Of a stretch of DNA of 64,000 bases, positions 27,908 to 36,285 are shown piece by piece. The position numbers were made by a program, and so were the translations under genes. Position 1 is the stretch's first letter. Each line of letters starts with the position of its first letter. Below the pieces are notes generated by a model that did not search any database, was not told where the DNA came from, and saw only the letters and a program-made list of their open reading frames with translations. The DNA is from AP-15 sp963781215. Lineage in GTDB: Bacteria > Pseudomonadota > Alphaproteobacteria > ATCC43930 > CGMCC-115725. The stretch covers positions 14,748 through 78,747 of the forward strand of contig CAWAFE010000036.1 in NCBI GenBank assembly GCA_963781215.1, read 5' to 3'.

Positions 27908-29623
27908 ATGGAACCGGACGCAGTGCCCATGTCAGGCGTGCCCGCCGCATCCGAATTCGATATCACGGCGCTGATCGAAGAGGCGACGGCGATGTTGGCG
28001 CAAGGGCCGAGCGAAGCGGTGCTGGCGCGGCTCGCCGCGGCGGTATCACGCTACCCCGATCACGCGCTTCTCGCGACGCGGTGTGCCGATGCGCTGCACA
28101 CCGCCGGCCGGCTCGTCGAGGCGATCGCCGAATACCGGCGAGCGATCGCGCTCGATACGCGTCTCTTCGACGCCTGGTACGGCAGCGGCTGCGCCGAACA
28201 GACGCGGGGTGCCGCGGGCGCCGCCGCCGCATGCCTGCGCGAAGCAGTGCGTTTGTCGCCGGAGCGCGCCGACGCACAGTTCAATCTCGGCAAGGCACTC
28301 TTCGATCTCGGCGAGGCGGACGCCGCAATCGAGCATCTGGAGCGCGCCTGCGACGCCGACGACCCGGTGCTGCGCCGCGCCGCGCTTGCCGCGGTCGCCT
28401 GCATCATTCCGGGCATCGCGCGTGCTGACAACGCCGCCGTTCTCGCGGCGCGCCGCCGCTGGTCGACGGCGGAGGCAGGTCGGCTGGTGCCGGTCGAACG
28501 GCGTTGGCGCGGTCCGTCGGGCGATGGCGGCCGGCTGCGGATCGGCTATGTCTCGTCGTTCTTTGGCGCGCGCAATTGGATGAAGCCGGTTTGGGCGGTC
28601 ATCAACAAGCACGATCGCGGTGCCTTCGAATTGCACTTGTTCTGCGACGGCGCAGACGGAAGGGCGAGCGGCTATCGGGACCATCCGCGCGACTGTGTGC
28701 ACGACGTGCGCGGCGCCCCCGATGACGGGCTGGCCGATTACATCGCCGCCGCCGGCATCGACATTCTCGTCGACCTCAACGGCTACAGCGTCCAGCGGCG
28801 TTTGCCGGTGTTCATGCGGCGGCCGGCACCGATCATCGCCGCCTGGTTCGGCATGTACGCGACGACCGGGATCGATGCTTTCGATTACACGATCGCCGAT
28901 GCGGCAGCGCTGCCGACGGACGAAAAGCGCTTCTGCAGCGAGCGGGTGCTGCGCCTGCCGGGCTCCTATCTCGGCTTTTGCGTGCCCTATCCGACCCCCG
29001 AGGTGGCGCCGCCGCCCTCAATCGCCGCCGGCCATATCACCTTCGGCTCGTTCGCTTCGCACTACAAGATGAGCGACGCGGTCGTCGCCAGCTGGGCCGA
29101 GATCCTGCGGCGCGCTCCCGAGGCCCGACTATTGGTCAAGAACCGGGCTCTCGGCGAGGCGTCGATCCTCGCCGCCTTTCTCGCGCGATTTGCAGCCCGC
29201 GGCGTGGCGTCGGAACGCGTGCTGTGCGACGGCCCGGACGAGCACGATGCCTTTCTTGCCGCCTATGATCGGGTCGACATCGCACTCGACGTCTTCCCCT
29301 ATAACGGTGCCACCACGACGATCGAGGCGCTTTGGCAGGGGGTGCCGGTTCTGGCCTGCGACGGCGACCGTTGGGCCGGCCGGACCAGCCGTTCGCTGCT
29401 CTTTGCCGCCGGATTGGCGGAGTGGTGCACCGCCGGCCGGCGGGAATATGTCGAGCGTGCCGTGGAACTGGCGCACGCGCCGCAAACGCCGGCCCTGTTG
29501 GCGGCTCTGCGCGCCGCGATGCGCCGACGACTCGAATGCGCGCCGGTATGCGACGGCGCGCGGCTGTGCCGCCGGATAGAGCGGTTATATCGCGCGATGG
29601 CGCGGCACGCCGCCGGACGATGA
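27908..29623 (+). CDS. TPR-containing O-GlcNAc-transferase-like (GT41) glycosyltransferase
   Basis: A 571-residue cytosolic protein. Residues about 40-170 form tetratricopeptide repeats (for example LVEAIAEYRRAIALDTRLFD and ERADAQFNLGKALFDLGEAD). Residues about 200-571 match the SPINDLY/OGT catalytic region: RLRIGYVSSFFGARNWMKPV, GIDILVDLNGYS, ITFGSFASHYKMSDAVVASW and ALDVFPYNGATTTIEALWQG followed by VPVLAC. The last block carries the UDP-sugar contacts. Such proteins glycosylate proteins or surface structures. The start is the ATG at 27908; MSGVPAASEF eight codons later is an alternative. Sugar and target are unknown. Confidence 0.9.
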   Translation: MEPDAVPMSGVPAASEFDITALIEEATAMLAQGPSEAVLARLAAAVSRYPDHALLATRCADALHTAGRLVEAIAEYRRAIALDTRLFDAWYGSGCAEQTRGAAGAAAACLREAVRLSPERADAQFNLGKALFDLGEADAAIEHLERACDADDPVLRRAALAAVACIIPGIARADNAAVLAARRRWSTAEAGRLVPVERRWRGPSGDGGRLRIGYVSSFFGARNWMKPVWAVINKHDRGAFELHLFCDGADGRASGYRDHPRDCVHDVRGAPDDGLADYIAAAGIDILVDLNGYSVQRRLPVFMRRPAPIIAAWFGMYATTGIDAFDYTIADAAALPTDEKRFCSERVLRLPGSYLGFCVPYPTPEVAPPPSIAAGHITFGSFASHYKMSDAVVASWAEILRRAPEARLLVKNRALGEASILAAFLARFAARGVASERVLCDGPDEHDAFLAAYDRVDIALDVFPYNGATTTIEALWQGVPVLACDGDRWAGRTSRSLLFAAGLAEWCTAGRREYVERAVELAHAPQTPALLAALRAAMRRRLECAPVCDGARLCRRIERLYRAMARHAAGR

Positions 29624-29690
29624 GCGGCCCGCGACCCGTTCGCCGCTCGGCTATATAACCGCGAGCCGTCGCCTACCGGAGAGGTTCACC

Positions 29691-30692
29691 GTGATTGCCA
29701 ACATACCCGCGACACAGACCGTGATTGAGATCAAGGCGCCCGGCGGGCCGGAGGTGCTGGTGCCGGTGACCCGCCCGGTGCCGGAGCCCGAACCCGGCGA
29801 AATATTGGTCCGGATCGCCGGGGCCGGGGTCAACCGCGCCGATTGCCTGCAGCGGATGGGACGCTACCCGATGCCGCCCGGCGCGCCCGACATCCCCGGC
29901 CTCGAATGTTCCGGAACGGTCGTCAAGATCGGCGAGGGCGTGGGCGGCCGGCAGGTCGGCGACCGGGTTTGCGCGCTGATGATCGGCGACGGCTATGGCG
30001 AATACGCCGCGGTCCCGGCGGTGCAGGCCTTGGCCGTCCCGGCGGGGGTCGATCTGGTCGACGCCGGCGGCCTGCCCGAAACCTTCTGCACGGTGTGGAC
30101 CAACGTTTTCGAGCGCATGCACCTACAGTCGGGTGAAGTATTCCTGGTGCAGGGCGGGTCGAGCGGCATCGGCATCACCGCGATCCAGCTCGCCAAGGCG
30201 TTCGGCGCCAAGGTATTGGCGACCGCCGGCTCCGACGAGAAGTGCCGGGCCTGCCGCGACTACGGCGCCGATGTCGCAATCAACTACCACACTCAGGATT
30301 TCGTGCAGATCGGCAAGGAATTCACCGACGGCCGCGGCGTCGATGCGATCCTCGACATGGTCGGCGGCGATTATATCCCGCGCCAGCTCGACCTGTTGGC
30401 GCATGAGGGCCGGCTCTGCTTTGTCGCGTTGATGAAGGGCGCCAGGGTCGAGGCCGATTTCGGCCTCATTCAGCGCAAACACCTGACCGTCACCGGCTCG
30501 ACCCTGCGCTCGCGCACCGTCGCCCAGAAGGCGGCGATCGTCGAGGCCTTGCAGCAGAAGGTCTGGCCGCTGTGGGCGGCGGGCAGGCTGCGCACCTTCA
30601 CCTATCGGCGGTTTCCGCTCGCCCAGGCCGCCGACGCCCACCGCCTGATGGAATCGAGCCGGCACATCGGCAAAATCCTGCTCGTGCCCTGA
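29691..30692 (+). CDS. NAD(P)H-quinone oxidoreductase, zeta-crystallin/PIG3 type
   Basis: A 333-residue medium-chain dehydrogenase without zinc ligands. Domains: the N-terminal GroES-like part (GPEVLVPVTRPVPEPEPGEI, NRADCLQRMGRYPMPPGAPD, the signature block IPGLECSGTVVKIGEG) and the Rossmann domain (VQGGSSGIGITAIQLAKAFG, which is the NADPH-binding motif, then VLATAGSDEKCRACRDYGAD). It starts with GTG. The PIG3-type quinone reductase reaction, one-electron reduction of quinones or enone reduction by NADPH, is expected. A miniature, internally deleted copy of this gene lies 2.3 kb upstream. The gene is convergent with the glycosyltransferase gene. Confidence 0.92.
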   Translation: MIANIPATQTVIEIKAPGGPEVLVPVTRPVPEPEPGEILVRIAGAGVNRADCLQRMGRYPMPPGAPDIPGLECSGTVVKIGEGVGGRQVGDRVCALMIGDGYGEYAAVPAVQALAVPAGVDLVDAGGLPETFCTVWTNVFERMHLQSGEVFLVQGGSSGIGITAIQLAKAFGAKVLATAGSDEKCRACRDYGADVAINYHTQDFVQIGKEFTDGRGVDAILDMVGGDYIPRQLDLLAHEGRLCFVALMKGARVEADFGLIQRKHLTVTGSTLRSRTVAQKAAIVEALQQKVWPLWAAGRLRTFTYRRFPLAQAADAHRLMESSRHIGKILLVP

Positions 30693-30707
30693 CACCCGGC
30701 GCCGTGG

Positions 30708-31889
30708 TTACAGGGCGAGCGCTTCGACGACGCGGTCGAGCGCCGCCAGCTGCGTCTCCCATCGGTAGTTCGCCTCGACGGCGGCGCGCGCCTTTTGCGC
30801 CATTTCCGCGCGATAGCCGGAATCGTGCAGCAGGCGCAGGACATGTCCGGCAAGTTCGCCGGGGTCGTCGGCCGCCAGGATGCCCTCGCCCCGAGGCACG
30901 ATCGTACCCCTCCAGGTCGTGGTCGTGCACACGCAAGGGAGCGCCATCGCCATCGCTTCGAGGAGCTTGTTCTGAATCCCGCGGGCCATCCGCAGCGGCG
31001 CCACGAACACCTCCGCCCGGTCGAGATGGGGGCGAGTGTCCGGGACCCAGCCGGTGACGCTGACCCCTGGCCGCCCGGCCAGCTGCCGCACCGATGCGGT
31101 CGGGCGATTGCCACAGATCGTGAAGCTCGCTTCGGGGAGCCGCGCCTGGACCCGCGGCAGGATCTCCTCGCAGAACCAAGTGACGGCGTCGATATTCGGC
31201 AGATAGTCCATGACCCCGGTAAAGACCATCGACCCCGGACGCTTCGCCTCGCCGGCCGGCCGGAAATAGTCGAGGTCGACGCCGTTGCCGACCAGGCTGA
31301 CCGGCACGCCGGGGATCAGCCGCTCGAAATCCTCGCGTTCGATCGCGGTGTGGACCAGCGCGTGCGAGAAGGTGTGCGCGATGTGCCGCTCGTAGTCGAG
31401 AAAGCGCTGCTGCTCGACCGCGTAGATCCACTTCAGCGGGATCCGCGAGCGTGCGGCCCACTGCCCCCATCTGAGCGAATCCAGATCGCCGAACTGCATG
31501 ATCCGCGGCACATTGGGGAAATGCTCGGCGAATTGTGCGACGTTGCAGCTGTAGACCATGATCAGGTCGGGCTTCAGCGCGGCGAATTCCCGTTTGACCG
31601 CATCGTGCAGCGCGGGCTCGCCGAGTGCCGCCACGGTGAGCGCCTCGCCGAGGAAGAGCGCCTTTAGCGCGCGCAATTTGATCGCCATGCCGGTGACGGG
31701 GACGGCGGTGACGCTCTTGGCGACCTCACGCAGCCCGGCAACGTTGTCGAGGTCGGCCGCTCCGTCGGCGAGGCAGAAAACGTGCACGTCGTGCGCCGCC
31801 GAGAGGTGGCGGATCTCGTTGAAGGTCGCGATTTTGTCGCCGCGGTCGGGCGGGAACGGCACCCGGCGGCAGATGAAGAAAATCCGCAT
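30708..31889 (-). CDS. GT4 glycosyltransferase, PEP-CTERM/XrtA-associated (TIGR03087) type
   Basis: A 393-residue GT-B fold enzyme. The N-terminus MRIFFICRRVPFPPDRGDKI, then IMQFGDLDSLRWGQWAARSR, VSLVGNGVDLDYFRPAGEAK, GVMDYLPNIDAVTWFCEEIL and PLRMARGIQNKLLEAMAMAL closely follow the TIGR03087 pattern of exosortase-associated sugar transferases. The GIQNKLLEAMAM block holds the donor-binding E. No exosortase or PEP-CTERM gene is in the window. It starts at ATG 31889, one base overlapping the stop of the glycosidase gene, so both are one operon. Confidence 0.88.
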   Translation of the reverse strand: MRIFFICRRVPFPPDRGDKIATFNEIRHLSAAHDVHVFCLADGAADLDNVAGLREVAKSVTAVPVTGMAIKLRALKALFLGEALTVAALGEPALHDAVKREFAALKPDLIMVYSCNVAQFAEHFPNVPRIMQFGDLDSLRWGQWAARSRIPLKWIYAVEQQRFLDYERHIAHTFSHALVHTAIEREDFERLIPGVPVSLVGNGVDLDYFRPAGEAKRPGSMVFTGVMDYLPNIDAVTWFCEEILPRVQARLPEASFTICGNRPTASVRQLAGRPGVSVTGWVPDTRPHLDRAEVFVAPLRMARGIQNKLLEAMAMALPCVCTTTTWRGTIVPRGEGILAADDPGELAGHVLRLLHDSGYRAEMAQKARAAVEANYRWETQLAALDRVVEALAL

Positions 31890-34525
31890 CAGGGCTCGAC
31901 CCGCAGCTCCGCTGTCGCGGCGGCGCCGCCGAGCACGTCCCGCACCCGGATTTGCCAGACCCCGGTCTTGTCGTTGACCGCGAGGGGGATGAGCTTGGCC
32001 ACCGCTCCTTCGGGGGCGGGCAGGTTGCCGGAGTAATGCGCGACGACGACGCCATCGGGGTCGACGATTTCGATATGGAAGACGCCGAGCCCCTCGGGCG
32101 AGCCGGAACGAATGCTGAATTCCACGTTGTCGCCGGGATGGGCGGCGCGCGGCCCGGAGATCGTCGGCATCGTCGGCGGCGTTTCCGACAACGCCAGCAA
32201 CGCCGGCCCGATCGGATCGAGGTCGAGCGTCACCCGGTCGGTTTCGCCGAACGCGCGCTGCGCCCGCAAATCGTAGACATGGAACGGGTGCGGCAATGCC
32301 AACACGACGGTTTCGTGGTCGGTCGGGCCGGCCGCCGACAAATCGCGCTGCAACGCGACGATTGTCGTCCCGCCGTTCTCGAAGATGCGGGTCTCGACAT
32401 CGGCCACAGGCGTGCCGTCGGGCCGAGTGGCCGGAAAGAGCGGCGCCAACCCCGCCGCCGTGAGAATTTCTCCGATGCGTTGTCGACCCCGGTCGGCACC
32501 ACGGCCCTCGGAGACCCCGAGATACATCGCCTTGCCGTTGCCAAAGGCAAAGCCCTTCTGCGACCGCGTGGCCGGGCCGTTAAAAACCTCGGACAGAAGC
32601 GGCGCCGCCGCCTTGCGGCCGTGCTCGTCGAAAATGCCGGGCTCACCATCGGCGACGGCGATGCCGCCTTGCGCGACAAAGTCTTGGATCTCCTTGGCGG
32701 TTTCCGGCGACAGGGCGATCGTGTGCGGCAGCAGCACGATCCGGTAGTGACCGTCGCGCAGCGCGCCCTGCGCTACCCCCCGCGAAGAAACGAACCTCGG
32801 CTGCAGCCCGATATGCTCGATCGCGCGCCAGATGGCGGCAGTGGAGGTCCTGATCGGATCGGCCTGATATTCGGCGCTCGCATTGCGCTGGGTCCAGTCC
32901 TCGCCCGAGGCTTTGCGGTCGAGCAGCCATTGCAAGCGCATGCTCTCGGGCGAATAGATGACGCCAATCGGGTCGGCGTGGCGTCGGCTGTTGATCAGCA
33001 GGGCGCCGATGCCGCTGCGGATCTCGCCGAAATAGGGGGCGGCCTCGCGTCCTCGTTCGCCGAGGCTTCCGTCCTTGTCGACAAAGCCGCCTTCCTCGTC
33101 CCACAACACGAGCCCGCGGCTTCCCCGCAGCAGCCGGTTCCAGACGCGGTGCGCCTCGGCCGGGCCGCGCAGAAACGAGGTCGTCAGCAGGATCATCTTC
33201 GGGTTGAACGAGCGCAGCAATTCGATATTGCGGCCGTAATCGTAAAGCTCGACAGCGTCGACGCTGGTGGCGAGGCGGGAATAGTCGTAGCCGCCCCAGC
33301 CGGGGATTTGCCCGCCTTCGATCGCCGACACCGCATCGGGGTCGGCGGCGTGAACCGCGGCGGTGCCGCGGGCGATAGCGTCGGCAAAGGCGACATCCAT
33401 CCACTCCTTGAAATCGGCCCACGCCGAGAAATTGTCATCCGAGCGCTCGAGCGCGACCGCGGTCGTCATTGGCACGACCTCTTCCCAGCTGCCGAAAGCG
33501 GAGCCCCATTGCCGGTTCAAGGCCGTGAGGCTGCCATACCGCTCCTTCAGCCAATTTCGCATCGCCGCCAGCGAATAATCCGAAAGGTCGAAATCCCAGA
33601 ACGCCGCGAGGTCGGCGATCCCGGTCTCGTCGCCGAGGCTGTAGTAGAGCGGCCGATAGAAATGCAGCGCCCGCACTGTTCGGGTCAGCCGATCCGCGAT
33701 CCGGTCGAGCCAGGCCGGGTCGGAAAGGCTCGGATCGCGGATGAAGGCGCCGATCCCCTGCGGGTTGGCGCGATAGCGCTGCTTTGCTTCGAGAAACCGC
33801 CAATTGACCGGCCGGTCGCCGGACCATTTGTGGTAGGGCGAATAAAAATCGGTGCCGATGTTTTCGACATAGAAGCGCAGGTTCTGCTGAAGGAGCGGCG
33901 GGAGCTGGTCGGGCATGATGCCGCCGGATTCGTCGCGGTGGTCGGCTTCGACCATCCCTGCCGTGATCCCGAGGCGTTTCAGCGCGGCGAGGGCGGCAGC
34001 GTTCTGCGTCTGCCACATGATGATCTGGTAATCCCGCCAACCCTGATCGGCCGGCGATGCGATGAACGAAGCGGTCTCGTCGGCCTCCCGATGGGTCGTC
34101 CCGCCGCTTCCGTCGACGCGATCGAGCGAAAGATGGGCGGCGAGCTTGTTCTCGACGGTCACCGCCCGTCGAGCATCGAGCGAGAAGGGCACTGCGGGTG
34201 CGTTCGTCAGGTCGAGCTGAATGCGGCGTCGCTCGACGACGCGGCCGGCCGTGTCGGTCCATTCGATGGTGAGGACACCGTGTCCGGTCATCGGCCGATC
34301 GAAGCGGTACGCGGCCTCGATCGACCCCTGCCGCTCGACGGCATGCGGCAGCGACAATTCGTCCGCCGCGGCCGCAGTGAAGGCCCAAAGCAGCCCCGCC
34401 GCCATTGCGGAGGCCGTTGACAAGATTGCCGCCCAACCTATAGTGCGCGGCTCGCGAACGAGGCGGCCTCGTCGATCGCATAGTCGCGGTTGGCCGGCGG
34501 TTGCGCCCGAGGCGCCAAAAACCAT
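31889..34525 (-). CDS. secreted GH42-like glycoside hydrolase (beta-galactosidase fold)
   Basis: About 878 residues. A signal-like segment (IGWAAILSTASAMAAGLLWA, then FTAAAA) is followed by a beta domain and a GH42-type barrel: YRPLYYSLGDETGIADLAAF, YGSLTALNRQWGSAFGSWEE, VSAIEGGQIPGWGGYDYSRL. The Glu of SLGDE and that of AIEGG are the candidate acid/base and nucleophile. A trimerisation-like domain follows (IVLLPHTIALSPETAKEIQD, FVAQGGIAVADGEPG), and the C-terminus is a beta-sandwich domain. The start is uncertain: ATG 34525 gives an Arg-rich lead; TTG 34423 and ATG 34405 are shorter alternatives. It is head-to-head with rplU and is followed by the glycosyltransferase gene. It may trim an exopolysaccharide. 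Confidence 0.8.
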   Translation of the reverse strand: MVFGASGATAGQPRLCDRRGRLVREPRTIGWAAILSTASAMAAGLLWAFTAAAADELSLPHAVERQGSIEAAYRFDRPMTGHGVLTIEWTDTAGRVVERRRIQLDLTNAPAVPFSLDARRAVTVENKLAAHLSLDRVDGSGGTTHREADETASFIASPADQGWRDYQIIMWQTQNAAALAALKRLGITAGMVEADHRDESGGIMPDQLPPLLQQNLRFYVENIGTDFYSPYHKWSGDRPVNWRFLEAKQRYRANPQGIGAFIRDPSLSDPAWLDRIADRLTRTVRALHFYRPLYYSLGDETGIADLAAFWDFDLSDYSLAAMRNWLKERYGSLTALNRQWGSAFGSWEEVVPMTTAVALERSDDNFSAWADFKEWMDVAFADAIARGTAAVHAADPDAVSAIEGGQIPGWGGYDYSRLATSVDAVELYDYGRNIELLRSFNPKMILLTTSFLRGPAEAHRVWNRLLRGSRGLVLWDEEGGFVDKDGSLGERGREAAPYFGEIRSGIGALLINSRRHADPIGVIYSPESMRLQWLLDRKASGEDWTQRNASAEYQADPIRTSTAAIWRAIEHIGLQPRFVSSRGVAQGALRDGHYRIVLLPHTIALSPETAKEIQDFVAQGGIAVADGEPGIFDEHGRKAAAPLLSEVFNGPATRSQKGFAFGNGKAMYLGVSEGRGADRGRQRIGEILTAAGLAPLFPATRPDGTPVADVETRIFENGGTTIVALQRDLSAAGPTDHETVVLALPHPFHVYDLRAQRAFGETDRVTLDLDPIGPALLALSETPPTMPTISGPRAAHPGDNVEFSIRSGSPEGLGVFHIEIVDPDGVVVAHYSGNLPAPEGAVAKLIPLAVNDKTGVWQIRVRDVLGGAAATAELRVEP

Positions 34526-34538
34526 ATCTGCGAGTGTC

Positions 34539-34910
34539 ATGTTTGCGGTGATCCGGACCGGCGGCAAGCAATACAAGGTCGCCCAGGAAGATGTCATCTC
34601 GGTCGAGAAGCTGCCAGGCGAGCCCGGTGCCGCGATCGAGTTCGCCGAGGTGCTGATGATCGGCGACGGGGCCTCGGTCGCAGCCGGCGCGCCGGTGCTT
34701 GCCGGCGCTTCGGTCAGCGCTACCATCGTCGAGCAGGGCCGCGCCGCCAAAATCATCGTCTTCAAGAAGAAGCGGCGGCAGAATTACCGGCGCAAGAAGG
34801 GCCACCGCCAGCAGCAGACGGTGCTGCGCATCACCGGGATCAACAGCGCCACCGGGATCGACAGGGCTGGGGACGCGGCGCGCGAGGAGGGATCGACAGA
34901 TGGCGCATAA
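34539..34910 (+). CDS. rplU: 50S ribosomal protein L21
   Basis: A 123-residue protein with the L21 pattern: MFAVIRTGGKQYKVAQEDVI, FAEVLMIGDG, IVFKKKRRQNYRRKKGHRQQ and TVLRITGI. The C-terminal tail after GIN is longer than in E. coli, as is usual in Alphaproteobacteria. The 3' end overlaps rpmA by 11 bases. The gene start lies 13 bases from the assumed start of the divergent glycosidase gene, so its promoter lies within that gene's 5' region. Confidence 0.97.
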   Translation: MFAVIRTGGKQYKVAQEDVISVEKLPGEPGAAIEFAEVLMIGDGASVAAGAPVLAGASVSATIVEQGRAAKIIVFKKKRRQNYRRKKGHRQQQTVLRITGINSATGIDRAGDAAREEGSTDGA

Positions 34911-35181
34911 AAAAGCGGGCGGTTCGTCGCGCAACGGCCGCGACAGCCGCGGCCGGCGTCTCGGCGTCAAGAAGTTCGGCGGCGAGGTCGTCATCCCCGG
35001 CAACATCATTGTGCGCCAGCGCGGCACCAAGTTTCACCCGGGCAGCCATGTCGGCATCGGCCGCGACCATACGCTGTTCGCGACCTCGGCGGGTGCCGTG
35101 CGGTTTCACAAAGGGCTCGCCGGGCGCACCTATGTCTCGGTGTCGCCCTCGCCGGCTCCGGCGGCGGAGGCAGCCGAATAG
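34900..35181 (+). CDS. rpmA: 50S ribosomal protein L27
   Basis: A 93-residue protein: MAHKKAGGSSRNGRDSRGRR, LGVKKFGGEVVIPGNIIVRQ, RGTKFHPGSHVGIGRDHTLF. The N-terminal Lys/Gly-rich tail reaches the peptidyl-transferase centre. The GAGGAGGG ribosome site lies within the end of rplU, which the gene overlaps by 11 bases. A Pro/Ala-rich tail replaces the usual short C-terminus. Confidence 0.98.
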   Translation: MAHKKAGGSSRNGRDSRGRRLGVKKFGGEVVIPGNIIVRQRGTKFHPGSHVGIGRDHTLFATSAGAVRFHKGLAGRTYVSVSPSPAPAAEAAE

Positions 35182-35250
35182 CCGTTCCCCGCAGCCGCGG
35201 CGAAGCCCGAGGGGAGCGGCCCGACCGGTCCCCTTTTTGCGGGCGTTCCA

Positions 35251-36285
35251 ATGAAATTTCTCGACCAGTGCAAGGTCTATCTGAAGAGCGGTGACGGCGG
35301 ACGCGGCGCGATGAGCTTTCGCCGCGAGAAATTCATCGAATTCGGCGGGCCGGACGGCGGCGACGGCGGCAAGGGCGGCGATATCGTGATCGCCGCGGTC
35401 GACAACCTCAATACGCTGATCGACTACCGCTATCGGCAGCATTTTCGGGCGCAAAACGGGCGCGGCGGCGCCGGGCGCGAACGTACCGGCGCTAAAGGCG
35501 AGGATCTGGTCCTCCTCGTCCCGACCGGCACGCAGATCCTCGACGACGAGAACGAGCAGGTGCTGGCCGACCTCACCCGCGCGGGGGAGCGCCGGGTCTT
35601 TCTGAAGGGCGGCGACGGCGGGTTCGGTAATGCGCATTACAAGAGCTCGACCAATCGCGCGCCGCGCCGCGCCGATCCCGGATGGCCCGGCCGCGAGGCG
35701 TGGGTCTGGCTGCGGCTGAAGCTGATCGCCGATGCCGGCCTCGTCGGCCTGCCCAACGCCGGAAAATCCACCTTTCTCGCCGCGGTCTCGCATGCTCGGC
35801 CCAAGATCGCCGACTATCCTTTCACAACCCTGAAGCCGCAGCTCGGGGTCGCGCGGTTGCACGACGAAGAGTTCGTCCTGGCCGACCTCCCCGGCCTGAT
35901 CGAGGGCGCCAGCGAGGGGGTCGGGATCGGCACCCGCTTTCTCGGCCATGTCGAGCGCTGCGCGGTCATCCTGCATCTGGTCGACGGCACCTTGGACGAC
36001 GTCGCCGGTGCCTATCGCGCAATCCGCGACGAGCTCGCCGCTTACGGCCACGGCCTCGCCGAGAAGCCGGAGATCGTCGGGCTCAACAAGGTGGACGCGC
36101 TCGACCCCGAGGCGGTCGAGGCGAAATGCCGCGAGCTCCGGCGTGCCGCCGGACGCGGCGCCGAGGTGCTGCCGCTCTCGGGGGTGACGGGTGCGGGCGT
36201 CCCCCATGTGCTCGGTGCCCTGCTCGCCGCGATATCGGCCGGGCGCGCCAGGGTTCCGAACCCGAGCCTCGTCGAGGCGCTATGA
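35251..36285 (+). CDS. obgE: Obg GTPase
   Basis: A 344-residue GTPase essential for late 50S assembly and stress control. The glycine-rich Obg fold covers residues 1 to about 158 (YLKSGDGGRGAMSFRREKFI, EFGGPDGGDGGKGGDI, GGDGGFGNAHYKSSTNRAPR). The G domain follows: G1 GLPNAGKST from residue 166, switch I YPFTTLKPQLG, G3 DLPGL and G4 LNKVD. It ends ATGA-overlapping with proB. The order rplU-rpmA-obgE is typical of Alphaproteobacteria. Confidence 0.97.
   Translation: MKFLDQCKVYLKSGDGGRGAMSFRREKFIEFGGPDGGDGGKGGDIVIAAVDNLNTLIDYRYRQHFRAQNGRGGAGRERTGAKGEDLVLLVPTGTQILDDENEQVLADLTRAGERRVFLKGGDGGFGNAHYKSSTNRAPRRADPGWPGREAWVWLRLKLIADAGLVGLPNAGKSTFLAAVSHARPKIADYPFTTLKPQLGVARLHDEEFVLADLPGLIEGASEGVGIGTRFLGHVERCAVILHLVDGTLDDVAGAYRAIRDELAAYGHGLAEKPEIVGLNKVDALDPEAVEAKCRELRRAAGRGAEVLPLSGVTGAGVPHVLGALLAAISAGRARVPNPSLVEAL

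Noticed and set aside
31952..34420. An 822-codon open frame on the plus strand
   Set aside because: It is antisense to the GH42-like gene; the sequence is Arg/Asp-rich without family features, a usual shadow of high-GC coding.
33435..35030. A 531-codon minus-strand open frame over the start of the glycosidase and rplU/rpmA
   Set aside because: Overlaps three well-supported genes in other frames and has shadow-like composition.
34840..36207. A 455-codon minus-strand frame
   Set aside because: Antisense to rpmA and obgE, both certain.
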